Assembly (NCBI RefSeq): GCF_030544485.1
Contig: NZ_CP130610.1
Location: forward strand, 2,108,001 to 2,172,000
From: Halomonas sp. HAL1
GTDB taxonomy: Bacteria > Pseudomonadota > Gammaproteobacteria > Pseudomonadales > Halomonadaceae
Length of the DNA: 64,000 nucleotides
Reading direction: 5' to 3'
Shown here: positions 52,488 to 62,891 of the stretch, in pieces
How positions within the stretch are numbered: the stretch's first letter is position 1
Layout of the letters: each line of letters begins with the position of its first letter
Position numbers and translations under genes: made by a program
Notes under the pieces: model-generated
What the model was told of the DNA's origin: nothing
Databases searched by the model: none
Seen by the model: only the letters and a program-made list of their open reading frames with translations

Positions 52488-54063
52488 CCCGCTCCTGCGC
52501 ATCGAGAATCTCAACATTGCCTTCGATGATACGCCCGTGGTGCATGCGCTATCGCTCACCCTCAATGCGGGTGAAACCCTGGCGATTGTCGGGGAGTCCG
52601 GGTCGGGCAAATCAGTCTCTGCGCTCGGGATGATTAACCTCTTGCCCAGCAATGCGACTATCAAGGGCGAGCGTTGGCTGGGTGATACCGATCTGTCGAC
52701 ATTGACCCAGGACCAGTGGAACGACGTGCGCGGTAATCGTGTCGGTTTTATTTTCCAGGAGCCGATGACGTCGCTTAACCCGCTCCATCGAGTTGGCAAG
52801 CAGATTGGCGAAGCATTGCGTCTGCATCAGGGCTTGCGCGGCCAGGCGGCCCGCCAACGCTGCAAAGCGCTACTCGAACAAGTGAAACTGCCGCGCCCGG
52901 AAGAGCTGCTGGATGCTTGGCCTCATCAGCTTTCAGGCGGACAGCGCCAGCGGGTGATGATTGCCATGGCGATTGCCAATAATCCCTCACTGCTGATTGC
53001 CGATGAGCCCACCACCGCCCTGGACGTGACGGTGCAGCAGGAGATACTTGCCCTGCTGCGTGAACTGCGCGACCACCACGCCATGGGCATGCTGTTTATC
53101 AGTCATGACTTGAACCTGGTGCGCCGTCACGCGGATCGCATCTGCGTCATGCATCAGGGGCGGATACAGGAAATCGGGCCGGTTGAGCAGGTCTTTCAAC
53201 ATCCGCAAAGTGATTACACCAAAGCGCTGCTCGCCGCCGAGCCGGAAGGCAGACCCCAGGCCATTAAGCAAGCGCCACCGCTGTTAACGGCTCGTCAGTT
53301 GAGCGTAAGCTTCAAGCGCCCCAAGACCGGCCTGTTCAAACGCCAGCCGCCTGCGTTTGTGGCAGTTCAGCCCACCGATTTTCAGATCACGCCGGGCGAG
53401 ACCCTGGGCATTGTAGGGGAGTCAGGGTCGGGCAAAACCACGCTGGCGTCGGCAGTCATGCGGCTGGTCACTAGCCAAGGCGATGTTACCCTTGGCAACG
53501 ATAAACTAAGCTCCCTGTCCGGTGATGATTTGCGACGCCAGCGCCACCGTTTTCAGATGGTGTTTCAGGACCCATATGGTGCCCTTTCGCCACGCATGCC
53601 GGTTTTCGATATTGTCAGTGAGGGGCTGCGCTTTCATTACCCGCACTTGACTGACAAAGAAGTCACACAGCGGGTTAACCAAACCCTTCATGAAGTGGGT
53701 TTGCCCGAGAGCTGCGCTGCGCGCTACCCCCATGAGTTTTCTGGTGGTCAACGCCAGCGCATTGCCGTGGCCCGAGCGATCATTCTGGAGCCAGAACTGT
53801 TAGTGCTTGATGAACCCACTTCTGCGTTAGACCGTACAGTACAGAAGCAGCTTGTTACCCTGCTGCGCGACCTTCAGGCCCGCAGGCAGTTAAGTTATCT
53901 GTTCATTAGTCACGATCTCGCCGTTATTCGCGCCATGGCCCATCGCATTATGGTGCTCAAAGATGGCGAAGTGGTCGAACAAGGCCCCTGCCTGGACGTG
54001 CTTTCTGCGCCCAAACACGCCTATACTCAAGCGCTGATTGCCGCTGCTCACCTAGCCCCTTAA
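52480..54063 (+). CDS. yejF: Peptide ABC transporter ATPase YejF
   Basis: A 527-residue double ATPase (two ABC domains in one chain, as in YejF). First domain: Walker A GESGSGKS, signature LSGGQRQRV, Walker [13 protein letters not shown]. Second domain: [35 protein letters not shown]. Start ATG 52480 is preceded by AGGAGACAC and overlaps the yejE stop. It powers YejBE. Confidence 0.94.
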   Translation: MPNPLLRIENLNIAFDDTPVVHALSLTLNAGETLAIVGESGSGKSVSALGMINLLPSNATIKGERWLGDTDLSTLTQDQWNDVRGNRVGFIFQEPMTSLNPLHRVGKQIGEALRLHQGLRGQAARQRCKALLEQVKLPRPEELLDAWPHQLSGGQRQRVMIAMAIANNPSLLIADEPTTALDVTVQQEILALLRELRDHHAMGMLFISHDLNLVRRHADRICVMHQGRIQEIGPVEQVFQHPQSDYTKALLAAEPEGRPQAIKQAPPLLTARQLSVSFKRPKTGLFKRQPPAFVAVQPTDFQITPGETLGIVGESGSGKTTLASAVMRLVTSQGDVTLGNDKLSSLSGDDLRRQRHRFQMVFQDPYGALSPRMPVFDIVSEGLRFHYPHLTDKEVTQRVNQTLHEVGLPESCAARYPHEFSGGQRQRIAVARAIILEPELLVLDEPTSALDRTVQKQLVTLLRDLQARRQLSYLFISHDLAVIRAMAHRIMVLKDGEVVEQGPCLDVLSAPKHAYTQALIAAAHLAP

Positions 54064-54220
54064 ATTTAAGCTCCTTAATACTTATCATCTTAGTGCTTAG
54101 CAACGGCTAACCGCTATTGGCGGTGGTCGTTCTAGCTTGCGACCTCTCTTTCTGATTGGCACAAGAATTTGGGATTTACTGAAGCTGAATTTACAAGATA
54201 ACGGTATAAATATTCAATTA

Positions 54221-54256
54221 AAATAAAGCCGCTCACCCTTTCAGGCAGCGGCTAAA
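54221..54256 (-). terminator. Rho-independent terminator after rsuA
   Basis: Minus strand AGCCGCT...AGCGGCT with an inner loop, followed by TTATTTTAATTG, 18 bases past the rsuA stop. The gap 54064-54220 between yejF and this site shows no gene. Confidence 0.75.
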
Positions 54257-54273
54257 GAATACTTACTAAGTAT

Positions 54274-54981
54274 TCAGAACAGCGCAATTTCGTCGTCAGT
54301 CAACTCACGCCACTCGCCGGGCGCAAGGTTAGCATCCAAGGCTAAATCACCGATGGAGCTGCGGTGCAGAGAGTTCACATGATTTCCTAAGGCGGCAAAC
54401 ATACGCTTTACCTGGTGATAGCGCCCTTCGGTAATCGTCAGCTCCGCCTGGGTGGGCGATAGCAGCCGCAGCGTCGCGGGCTGAGTCAGCGTCTCTTCGC
54501 CATCTAGCATCAGGCCATCCGCCACCTGGCCAATCGCCCACTCTGCCGCCGCACCCTCCATGGGTTCAGCAAGCTCTGCGATATAGACCTTGGCGCAGCG
54601 ATGGCGCGGCGAGGTCACACGGTGCGACCACTGGCCGTCATCGGTTAGCAGCAGCAGTCCTGTGGTATCCACATCCAAGCGCCCCACCGGCTGTAAGCGT
54701 TCGGCTTTGGGCAGATCAATCAGGTCGATCGCGCGCTGGTAGAGGCCACGGCGGGCATTACACTCAACGTCAACGGGCTTGTGCAGCATAATGTAGCGCA
54801 CCCCTACCAGCGCCAGCCGCTCGCCATTAAGGACAACCACATCGTTATCAGTATCGATTTGGGTAGCCGACTGTTTGATCGGCTCACCATTGAGGGTGAC
54901 TTCGCCGTTCTTCAGTGCTCGCTTGGCGAGGCTACGGGTTAACGGTGAGGTTTCACTTAAAAAGCGATCAAGGCGCATCAT
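54274..54981 (-). CDS. rsuA: 16S rRNA pseudouridine(516) synthase RsuA
   Basis: A 235-residue protein. N-terminal S4 RNA-binding domain (LDRFLSETSPLTRSLAKRAL) and catalytic GRLDVDTTGLLLLTDDG with the essential Asp in RLDxxTxG. EGRYHQVKRMFAALGNHV is the closing family motif. Overlaps the yafV start by one base, so the two are coupled. Confidence 0.92.
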   Translation of the reverse strand: MMRLDRFLSETSPLTRSLAKRALKNGEVTLNGEPIKQSATQIDTDNDVVVLNGERLALVGVRYIMLHKPVDVECNARRGLYQRAIDLIDLPKAERLQPVGRLDVDTTGLLLLTDDGQWSHRVTSPRHRCAKVYIAELAEPMEGAAAEWAIGQVADGLMLDGEETLTQPATLRLLSPTQAELTITEGRYHQVKRMFAALGNHVNSLHRSSIGDLALDANLAPGEWRELTDDEIALF

Positions 54982-55793
54982 TAACCCACTCCTGGCAGCA
55001 GCTTAAAATGGTCGGCATCTTGCCAGGCAGGAAATTTTTCACGAAAAGCATCAAGGGCAGTTTTATCCAGCGTGCCCGTCTCTATAAACGGGGTATGGGC
55101 AGGTTTATCAATTAACGGTTCGCCTTTGAAGTCGACCAGTAAGGAGTCGCCGCTATAGGCCAGCCCTTTGGCATCCTCTCCAACGCGATTAACGCCAATC
55201 ACATAGCTTAGGTTCTCTACCGCACGGGCCTGTAGCAGCGTACGCCAGGGGTGACGACGCGGTGCTGGCCAATTGGCGATACACAGCAGCGCATCATACT
55301 CGAAATGCTCACCTTCTGCTGGCTGCTGGCGCATCCACACCGGAAAACGCAGGTCATAGCAAACGCTCAACAGCAGCTTAAAGCCATTGAGCTCCACCAC
55401 TTTGCGTTCACTACCCATGCCGTAGCGCTCATGCTCGCCGGCCATACGGAATAAGTGACGCTTGTCGTAGTGGGTTAAGTCGCCCTCAGGCGTTGCCCAT
55501 ATCAAGCGGTTATAAAATTCGCCGTCCTCTTCGATCGCCACGCTGCCGGTCATCACGCAGTTACGGGCCTGCGCCTGAGTCTGCAGCCAAGTCACACTTT
55601 GGCTTTCGGCCATCGGCTGAGCCATTTCACGGGAATTCATGGTAAAGCCGGTGGCAAACATTTCAGGTAAAACAATAAGGTCGGTATCACGGCTATCCAG
55701 CTCACCGAGTAACTCCTCAAGATGAGCGTGGTTGGCTTGTGGGTCTTCCCAGCGCAGATCGCACTGCACCAAGCTGGATCTAAGTTTAGTCAT
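54981..55793 (-). CDS. yafV: Omega-amidase YafV, nitrilase family
   Basis: A 270-residue carbon-nitrogen hydrolase. The catalytic triad is Glu44 (LPEMFATGF), Lys111 (YDKRHLFRM) and Cys145 (SVCYDLRFP). Pattern and length match YafV/Nit2-like omega-amidases, which hydrolyse alpha-ketoglutaramate and similar repair substrates. Confidence 0.92.
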   Translation of the reverse strand: MTKLRSSLVQCDLRWEDPQANHAHLEELLGELDSRDTDLIVLPEMFATGFTMNSREMAQPMAESQSVTWLQTQAQARNCVMTGSVAIEEDGEFYNRLIWATPEGDLTHYDKRHLFRMAGEHERYGMGSERKVVELNGFKLLLSVCYDLRFPVWMRQQPAEGEHFEYDALLCIANWPAPRRHPWRTLLQARAVENLSYVIGVNRVGEDAKGLAYSGDSLLVDFKGEPLIDKPAHTPFIETGTLDKTALDAFREKFPAWQDADHFKLLPGVG

Positions 55794-55865
55794 TAAACAC
55801 CTCCGTTCCGCCAGTGTTATTGCAATGTTTATGCTAGATTAGCATCTTTAAATAATGAGGCTGCT

Positions 55866-56774
55866 ATGCTTCCTACTCCAACACGCGATCCCGACGCAGT
55901 CAAAGGCGTTATGTTTGGGCTAACGGCCTATACGATGTGGGGCTGCTTTCCGCTCTTTTTTGCCCTGTTTGACGGTGTTCCTGCCTTTGAAATATTGATT
56001 CACCGCATTATCTGGGCCTGCCTTTTTTTGGTGGGCCTGATTACCCTGTTACGCCGCTGGCCTCCCGTTGTTGCAGCCTTGGGCGAACCAAAAAAGCTTG
56101 GACGTGTACTGGCCTGTGCGTTATTGATCGCGTTCAACTGGGGTATCTATATCTATGCGGTGGAATCCAAGCAGGTCTTGCAGGCAAGTTTGGGCTATTT
56201 CCTGACGCCGTTGGTGAACGTCGCGCTCGGCATGCTGGTGTTGCGAGAAGTGATGGCAAAGCTGCAACTGGTGGCGCTGGGGCTAGCAAGTATTGCGATT
56301 GCCACCCAGTTTGTAATGCTTGGTGAACTGCCCTGGATCAGCTTGCTGCTGGCGTTAAGCTTCGGTAGTTACGGCCTGTTTCGTAAGCAGGTGCCGCTAG
56401 ACGGCCTATCAGGACTGTTTGTGGAAACCCTTTTGCTATTCCCCCTCGCCCTGATCGCCTTGACCTGGTTAAGCTGGAACGACACCTCACATTTTTTACA
56501 GAACACTTCAACGACCAGTTTACTGGTCGCCAGTGGGGCTTTAACCGCGCTGCCGCTAATGGCCTTTGCTGGCGCGGCCCGCCGGTTGCGTTTGGCGACC
56601 CTGGGCTTTTTGATGTATATCAACCCGAGTATTCAATTCCTGATCGCGTTAACCGTTTTCGGTGAGCCCCTTGGGCTTATCCAGTTGGCGACCTTTGTGC
56701 TTATCTGGATCGGGCTTGCGCTCTACTCCTGGTCAGCGTGGCAGTCACGCCCGCGCTACGCGGCGGCTAGTTAG
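55866..56774 (+). CDS. rarD: RarD/EamA-family transporter
   Basis: A 302-residue membrane protein with ten predicted helices and two EamA repeats. The RarD start KGVMFGLTAYTMWGCFPLFF and FEILIHRIIWACLF are conserved. ATG is preceded by ATGAGG. The substrate of RarD proteins is unsettled. Its 3' end overlaps the deleted chemoreceptor on the other strand by 30 bases. Confidence 0.92.
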   Translation: MLPTPTRDPDAVKGVMFGLTAYTMWGCFPLFFALFDGVPAFEILIHRIIWACLFLVGLITLLRRWPPVVAALGEPKKLGRVLACALLIAFNWGIYIYAVESKQVLQASLGYFLTPLVNVALGMLVLREVMAKLQLVALGLASIAIATQFVMLGELPWISLLLALSFGSYGLFRKQVPLDGLSGLFVETLLLFPLALIALTWLSWNDTSHFLQNTSTTSLLVASGALTALPLMAFAGAARRLRLATLGFLMYINPSIQFLIALTVFGEPLGLIQLATFVLIWIGLALYSWSAWQSRPRYAAAS

Positions 56775-57510
56775 AGCAAGTGGTGGTGAGTTGGCGTCTG
56801 CGGCGCCTTTCAGCATAGGCGCCGATGCCGTGACCCGTTCCGGCTGATAACCCACCCGGAAGCCACCCCAATGCTTGCCCTGCACATACACTGGCACTGA
56901 AAGGTCGTGCATGATTTCTCCGGTATCCCGCTTGTAGGTCTGCAGCAACAGCGGCTTTTCATGGGCGCCACAGCGGCTACCAGTCGGGTCATCGAAGATC
57001 CGCTTACTACGGCAGTATTTGAGATCGTGAGCGTAGTCACCCGTAGGCTCGCAGCTTACAGCTGCATTGTGGGCAGGTGCTTGCACTGACCTGCATAATA
57101 GCCGCATTAATGGCCGTCATGCTAGTGGAAGCCTCTCGGACCATGGTCTCTTGCTGGGTCAGGCGCTGGTCCATTAGGTCGGCGTAGTGGGACACTTCCG
57201 CCGAAGCAATCGCGGTACTGCTGGCGCGATTCATCAATCGGTAGGCCATGGCGCGCAGCGAACGGTAATCACGCAGAGATTTGAAGCCACGCTGGTACTG
57301 CTCAAGGCGCCGCTGATCGGCGCGATATACACGCTCAAAAGCCGTTAACAGCATTGCACCGCCCCCCAATGCGGCACATAACAGAGCGACATGAATCCAA
57401 ACGCCGCCTAGAGCGGCAAGACCAACCGACAACGCCATCATCAGCACTGGAACCAGCAATAGCAGTACACTCATGAGCAGTACTCTTTTATTGATGTTGT
57501 TGAGTATCAA
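56745..57510 (-). pseudogene. Methyl-accepting chemotaxis protein with internal deletion
   Basis: The 5' part (57510 to about 57070) encodes two N-terminal membrane helices and the start of a signalling helix (DQRLTQQETMVREASTSMTA, INAAIMQVSA). It then runs out of frame and stops at 57037-57039. The 3' part, in another frame to 56745, encodes HDLKYCRSKRIFDDPTGSRC, PLLLQTYKRDTGEIMHDLSV and GKHWGGFRVGYQPE, a C-terminal segment shared by some gammaproteobacterial chemoreceptors. The central MA domain, normally well over 100 residues, is missing. A deletion near 57060-57090 with frame loss explains this. Confidence 0.75.
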
Positions 57511-57710
57511 ACAGCATTAGTAAGGAGGTTTAACTCTCCTTTGTGCTTAATCTTAACGGGTTATGCTAATGAAAGAAGTAGCACTTTGGGGGAAGACGGA
57601 AAGCGCATAAGCCCTTGGCCATCATTGGATTAGCGCCGTGCAAATGAATATAAGCACTGCAATGAATGAGAATATCCCTTACTCTCTTTATCCTGACACT
57701 CCTACACCCT

Positions 57711-59420
57711 ATGGAATCCATGCTAAAGCGCTATTTACCCATTTTGATGTGGCTCCCCCACTATCATAAACGACTGTTAGGGGCCGACCTCTTGGCAGGA
57801 CTGATCGTCACGGTGATGGTCATCCCTCAGTCGCTTGCCTATGCGCTGTTGGCAGGGCTACCTGCGGTAGTTGGGCTGTACGCCAGCATTCTGCCGCAAG
57901 TGGTTTACACCCTGTTTGGGACGAGTAAAACACTGGCGGTGGGGCCAGTGGCAATAATCGCGCTTATGACTGGAGCTGCTCTCTCGTCGGTGGCACCGGC
58001 GGGTACCGACACCTATATACAGGCTGCACTAATACTGTCGCTACTCTCCGGGGGCATGCTGGTGGTAATGGGCCTGCTTAAAATGGGTTTTTTCAGTAAC
58101 TTCCTAAGTCACCCGGTTATCTCCGGCTTCTTAACGGCATCGGGCATTTTGATCGCGGCTAGTCAACTTGGCAGCTTGCTGGGGATTGAAAGCAGTGGTT
58201 TCACTCTTGTGGAGCGCCTGATCACACTCGTGCCCAATTTATCTACCTACCACTTACCCACTTTACTGATTGGCGGCGGCACTCTCCTATTTTTGATTGT
58301 GCTACGACGCCACGGTAAAACCGCTCTGCACAAAGTAGGCTTTCCCCTTACTTTAGCGGACTTGGTTGCCAAAGCAGGGCCGGTATTCGCTGTCGTTATC
58401 ACCACATTAATAACGTGGCACTGGCAATTAGCGGAATCCGGCGTTGCCGTAGTGGGCAATATCCCAAGTGGTTTGCCCGCGCTGAGTTTTCCCTGGGGAG
58501 ACTATTCGCTCTGGCGGGCTTTATTGATTCCTGCGCTGCTGATTAGCCTGGTCGGCTTTGTGGAGTCGGTTTCCATGGGCCAAATGCTCGCCGCCAAACG
58601 GCGCCAGCGCATTTCACCGAACCAGGAGTTAGTGGGTCTGGGGGCCAGCAACCTTGCCGCTGGTTTATCAAGTGGCATGCCGGTAACCGGCGGCCTTTCT
58701 CGCACGGTGATTAACTACGACGCAGGTGCCCAAACCCCTGCCGCTGGCGCCTTTGCGGCTTTGGGTATTGCTCTGGTTACTATGTCATTTACCGGCTGGC
58801 TCTATTACCTACCCATTGCGACGCTAGCCGCGACGATCACCGTTTCCATCTTAACGCTCGTGGATATCCCCATGCTGCGTCAGACCTGGCGCTACTCCCG
58901 GAGCGATTTTGCTGCGATGGCGGTGACTATCGTGCTCACCCTGTGCGAAGGCGTCGAAGCGGGTATTATCAGCGGTGTTACTCTCTCAATTGCGCTATTT
59001 CTTTACCGTACCAGCCGCCCCCACAGCGCCTTGGTAGGCCGCGTCCCCGGCACTGAACACTTTAGAAACACGACCCGCCATGATGTGGAAACCGTCAATA
59101 ACGTGGCGCTGCTACGAATAGATGAAAGCCTCTATTTTGCTAATGCCCGCTACTTGGAAGATACCGTATATAACCTCGTCGCCAGCCATCCAGAGCTCGA
59201 ACACGTGGTGCTAATCTGCTCAGCGGTCAATCTGATCGATGCCTCTGCACTCGAGAGCCTGGATGCGATCAACGCACGTTTGAAAGACTCCGATGTGAAG
59301 CTGCATTTATCCGAAGTTAAAGGCCCGGTGATGGATCAGCTCAAAAAGAGTGACTTCCTGGATGCGCTAACTGGACGGGTATTTCTGAGTACTTACGCTG
59401 CTTGGCGAGAGTTTTCCTAG
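57711..59420 (+). CDS. SulP-family anion transporter
   Basis: About 569 residues from ATG 57711; starts at 57666 and 57720 are also possible. The membrane domain holds the SulP signature VMVIPQSLAYALLAGLPAVVG-like block (residues about 35-60) and SVSMGQMLAAKRRQRISPNQEL. A C-terminal STAS domain follows (LRIDESLYFANARYLEDTVY; VVLICSAVNLIDASALESL). It may import sulfate or bicarbonate. A strong terminator follows. Confidence 0.92.
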   Translation: MESMLKRYLPILMWLPHYHKRLLGADLLAGLIVTVMVIPQSLAYALLAGLPAVVGLYASILPQVVYTLFGTSKTLAVGPVAIIALMTGAALSSVAPAGTDTYIQAALILSLLSGGMLVVMGLLKMGFFSNFLSHPVISGFLTASGILIAASQLGSLLGIESSGFTLVERLITLVPNLSTYHLPTLLIGGGTLLFLIVLRRHGKTALHKVGFPLTLADLVAKAGPVFAVVITTLITWHWQLAESGVAVVGNIPSGLPALSFPWGDYSLWRALLIPALLISLVGFVESVSMGQMLAAKRRQRISPNQELVGLGASNLAAGLSSGMPVTGGLSRTVINYDAGAQTPAAGAFAALGIALVTMSFTGWLYYLPIATLAATITVSILTLVDIPMLRQTWRYSRSDFAAMAVTIVLTLCEGVEAGIISGVTLSIALFLYRTSRPHSALVGRVPGTEHFRNTTRHDVETVNNVALLRIDESLYFANARYLEDTVYNLVASHPELEHVVLICSAVNLIDASALESLDAINARLKDSDVKLHLSEVKGPVMDQLKKSDFLDALTGRVFLSTYAAWREFS

Positions 59421-59443
59421 CGCGTTCATCAAACTATCACTTT

Positions 59444-59471
59444 AAAAGCCAGGCTATCGCCTGGCTTTTTT
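59444..59471 (+). terminator. Rho-independent terminator after the SulP gene
   Basis: AAAGCCAGGC-TATC-GCCTGGCTTTTTT, a 10-bp stem with tetraloop and T-run, 24 bases past the stop. Confidence 0.92.
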
Positions 59472-59642
59472 GTATCTATTCACTAACAACGTGAGTCGCT
59501 TCAGATAACGGCATTGACAGCTACCCAGCGGCTTCTCTACTATCAGCCGACCACTTTGCAAAACACAATACCGCATAGCAAAACAAAAAGTAACGGAACG
59601 TAACTACCAACGTCATCACAACCACAATAAAGGAGCATCATA

Positions 59643-60803
59643 ATGCGTCCATTAGCTCACCACCTACTCGTTGTCGCCCTACCTCTCTCATTACTCGGGG
59701 CTTCAATTAGCCATGCAAGTGAGGTGGAACTACCCAGCACCATGGCCTGGACCGCCTACGGCACCAACTCTAGTGGCTACGCTCAAGCTGTCGCCATTGG
59801 CAACATGCTGCAAAATAAATACGACTCGTCGGTACGTATCCTGCCGGGTGATAACGACGTGTCACGTATGACACCGCTCAAGCAGGGGCGAGTTGATCTT
59901 TGCGCTTGCGGCATTGCCAGCTACTACGGCGCGGAAGGCGTGATGATGTTTGCTGACCGCGACTGGGGCCCTCAGCCGTTACGCGTTATCACTACATCGA
60001 CAGCCTCATTTGGCCTATCACTTGCGGTCGCAGGTGACTTAGAAGTTGAAACGCCGGCTGATCTGGCAGGCAAACGTATCGCCTATATCCGCGGTGATGA
60101 TGCCCTTAATAAAGGCACCGAGGCGTATCTCGCTTTTGGCGGTTTGACCTGGGACGACGTAGAGCGGGTTGATTATCCCGGCTACGGGCGCTCGTTCGAC
60201 GGCATTATCGCCGGGGATGTAGACGCCTCGTTCACCACCACCGTGACACCACCCGCCCAGCAGCTTGCCAGCAGTCCGCGCGGCATTAGCTGGCCAGTGC
60301 TGGACCCGGAAGATGAAGCAGGCTGGGAGCGTATGGCGGCCGTTGCACCCTATTTCCGACCTCATGAAGTTACCGCAGGCGCAGGCGGTATTAGCGCTGA
60401 AAATCCAGTGCCCAGCGCCAGCTACCCTTACCCCATCGTAGTGGCCAATCAGGATCTGGAAGACAACGTCGCGTATGGTCTGATCAAAGCGATGCAGGAA
60501 AATTTTGACGACTATAAAGACAATGCTCCAGGCGCACTTGGCTATGCCCTAGAGCAACAAGATCTGCAGTGGGTAGTCCCGTTTCACGATGCAGTCGTGG
60601 AGTACTACAAAGAGGTCGATGTGTGGACTGATGAAATGCAGGCGCATCAAGACAATCTCGTTGAGCGTCAGAACGTGCTGTTAAGTGCTTGGGAAGACTT
60701 TATGCAAGATGCGCCCAGTGATGATGAAGCATTTACTGCCGACTGGATGGAAGCCCGTGCCACCGCATTAAACGATGCCGGCTTCGAACCGATCTTCGAG
60801 TAA
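59643..60803 (+). CDS. TAXI-family TRAP substrate-binding protein (copy 1)
   Basis: A 386-residue periplasmic binding protein. Signal peptide (SLLGASISHASEVELP), then WTAYGTNSSGYAQAVAIGNM, the TAXI-type ligand loop. LRVITTSTASFGL and PADLAGKRIAYIRGDDALNK are family features. AAAGGAG precedes the ATG. It serves the fused permease downstream. A paralogue lies on the other side of the permease gene. Confidence 0.9.
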   Translation: MRPLAHHLLVVALPLSLLGASISHASEVELPSTMAWTAYGTNSSGYAQAVAIGNMLQNKYDSSVRILPGDNDVSRMTPLKQGRVDLCACGIASYYGAEGVMMFADRDWGPQPLRVITTSTASFGLSLAVAGDLEVETPADLAGKRIAYIRGDDALNKGTEAYLAFGGLTWDDVERVDYPGYGRSFDGIIAGDVDASFTTTVTPPAQQLASSPRGISWPVLDPEDEAGWERMAAVAPYFRPHEVTAGAGGISAENPVPSASYPYPIVVANQDLEDNVAYGLIKAMQENFDDYKDNAPGALGYALEQQDLQWVVPFHDAVVEYYKEVDVWTDEMQAHQDNLVERQNVLLSAWEDFMQDAPSDDEAFTADWMEARATALNDAGFEPIFE

Positions 60804-60811
60804 GACTCCAC

Positions 60812-60831
60812 GGGGCGGCGTTCGCCGCCCC
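60812..60831 (+). promoter_or_regulatory. Hairpin between TAXI gene and permease
   Basis: GGGGCGGC-GTTC-GCCGCCCC, a perfect 8-bp GC stem with a stable tetraloop, 8 bases past the stop and without a T-run. It probably protects the upstream mRNA from 3' exonucleases, raising binding-protein levels. Confidence 0.65.
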
Positions 60832-60853
60832 TTGCTGATTGACGGATGTCCCA

Positions 60854-62860
60854 ATGACCACAGAAACCGCACCTGCTAATACTCAGCAGGTTAAAGAAAA
60901 AATCAGCCAAATTCGTCAGCTACCCACCGCTCTGCGCTGGATTCCGGCCGCAGTCACCGTGGTCTTGATGCTGATGACCCTGGATTACCTGTTTAATATT
61001 GGCTGGCTTACTTTCGTGACTGGCCTGGAAACACAGTTCTACTATGCGGTCGTCGCTCTCTTACTACCGCTTGTTTTCCTGCTCTGGCCCATGCGTAACA
61101 GCCAGCAAGAGCAGCCTATTCCCTGGTACGACTATCTACTCAGTGCCGCTACGCTTATCGTCGGTGGCTACTTTGTTTATAACGCCGTGCCGATTCTTGA
61201 GCGCGGCTGGGCATTTGCTGCCCCGGATCTGGCAATTTACGCCAGTTACGCTTTCTGGCTATTGATCATTGAGGCGTCTCGCCGGGCAGGTGGTTTGCCG
61301 ATTGCCATTATTGCCGGTGTGTTCTCACTCTATCCGCTGGTGGCCGATATAGTCCCCGGCCCTATTCAAGCGTTTCCTTCGACTCTTGAAGAAACGGCTA
61401 TGTATCACACCATGAGCACCGAAAGCATCATGGGTGTGCCGCTACAGGCCTTTGCAGGTCTGGTAATAGGCTTTTTAGTCTTTGGTGTGGTGCTGCAAAA
61501 AAGTGGCGGCGGCAAATTTTTTATCAATCTAGCCTTTGCCCTTTTGGGTCATGTGCGCGGTGGTCCTGCTAAAGTCTCGATCTTCTCAAGCGGCCTAATG
61601 GGCTCGATGAGCGGCAGCGTGATCAGCAACGTGCTGACTACTGGTGTGCTATCAATCCCCGCCATGCGCCGTATCGGTATGAGCCGCTCCTTTGCAGGTG
61701 GTGTTGAAGCCTGCGCCTCAACCGGCGGTGTGTTAATGCCACCGGTGATGGGCGCCACCGCCTTTGTGATGGCAATGTTTTTGGATGTGCCCTACTCCAC
61801 CATTGCACTCGCCGCAGTGATTCCTTCCATTCTCTATTTCTTGGGTCTGTTTATACAGATTGACGCTTACGCGGCACGCAATGACATAAAGGGCTTACCT
61901 GTCCATGAGCTCCCTTCAATCAAGCAGACACTGAAAGAGGGCTGGTACTTTATTTTCGTCTTCGCGCTACTGGTATGGATGCTATTGATTATGCAGCGCG
62001 AAGCCGTAGCTCCCTTTTACGCCACTGCACTGTTACTGGTACTCAATCAGCTCTCCAAGCACAACCGCTGGGGCTGGAAAGATGTAGCCGATACGCTTTC
62101 CTCAGCGGCCAAACTCTTCGCCGAGCTTATCGCGATTTTGGCTGGCGTGGGCATGCTGGTCGGTGCGCTCTCTATGACCGGGCTTTCCGGCACCATCGCC
62201 AACGACTTTATCAACATTGCTGGCGGTAGTGTGCCGCTATTGCTGCTGATGGGCGCCGTGACCAGTTTCGTACTGGGTATTGGCATGACCGTGACCGCCG
62301 CCTATATTTTCCTAGCGGTGGCGCTGGCACCTGCCTTGATCCAGGGCGGCGGACTGGACCCCATGGCCGTACATATGTTCATCCTTTACTGGGGCATGCT
62401 GAGCTTTATTACCCCACCAGTAGCACTGGGCGCCTTTGCGGCCGCTACCGTGGCTGGAGCTCGCCCAATGGCCACCGGTCTGCAGGCGATGCGGCTAGGC
62501 AGCGTTATCTACTTTATTCCCTTCCTGTTCGTGCTCAACCCTGCGCTGATTATGCAAGGTGAGCCGCTCGTCATTGTGGCTGTGTTTATCCAAGCAGTGA
62601 TCGGCATCATCCTGTTCGCCTCCGCCATGCAGGGCTACCTGATGGGCGTTGGGCGCCTTGGCTACGGCGCACTGCAGGAGATCATTATTCGCGCCCTGGT
62701 ACTAATCGCAGGCCTGCTACTGGCGCTACCCGGCGGCGGAATGGTACCGCTTAGCCAGTGGGAATTGATTGGTTTGGCGGCTGCAGCGCTGCTACCCGCG
62801 GTTGTCTTGGCTCGGTTGAGCCAGCGATATCATCAGCGTTCACTGGCCACCAGCGCCTAA
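60854..62860 (+). CDS. TRAP transporter 4TM/12TM fused permease
   Basis: About 668 residues from ATG 60854; TTG 60839 is the alternative. The DctQ-like part (residues 1-170) and DctM-like part are in one chain, as in TAXI-TRAP systems. Motifs: VFGVVLQKSGGGKFFINLA, HVRGGPAKVSIFSSGLMGSM, CASTGGVLMPPVMGATAFVM and YWGMLSFITPPVALGAFAAA. It imports the ligand bound by the flanking TAXI proteins. Confidence 0.93.
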   Translation: MTTETAPANTQQVKEKISQIRQLPTALRWIPAAVTVVLMLMTLDYLFNIGWLTFVTGLETQFYYAVVALLLPLVFLLWPMRNSQQEQPIPWYDYLLSAATLIVGGYFVYNAVPILERGWAFAAPDLAIYASYAFWLLIIEASRRAGGLPIAIIAGVFSLYPLVADIVPGPIQAFPSTLEETAMYHTMSTESIMGVPLQAFAGLVIGFLVFGVVLQKSGGGKFFINLAFALLGHVRGGPAKVSIFSSGLMGSMSGSVISNVLTTGVLSIPAMRRIGMSRSFAGGVEACASTGGVLMPPVMGATAFVMAMFLDVPYSTIALAAVIPSILYFLGLFIQIDAYAARNDIKGLPVHELPSIKQTLKEGWYFIFVFALLVWMLLIMQREAVAPFYATALLLVLNQLSKHNRWGWKDVADTLSSAAKLFAELIAILAGVGMLVGALSMTGLSGTIANDFINIAGGSVPLLLLMGAVTSFVLGIGMTVTAAYIFLAVALAPALIQGGGLDPMAVHMFILYWGMLSFITPPVALGAFAAATVAGARPMATGLQAMRLGSVIYFIPFLFVLNPALIMQGEPLVIVAVFIQAVIGIILFASAMQGYLMGVGRLGYGALQEIIIRALVLIAGLLLALPGGGMVPLSQWELIGLAAAALLPAVVLARLSQRYHQRSLATSA

Positions 62861-62891
62861 TTGTTAACCAACATAAGCAAAGAGGAGCCTT

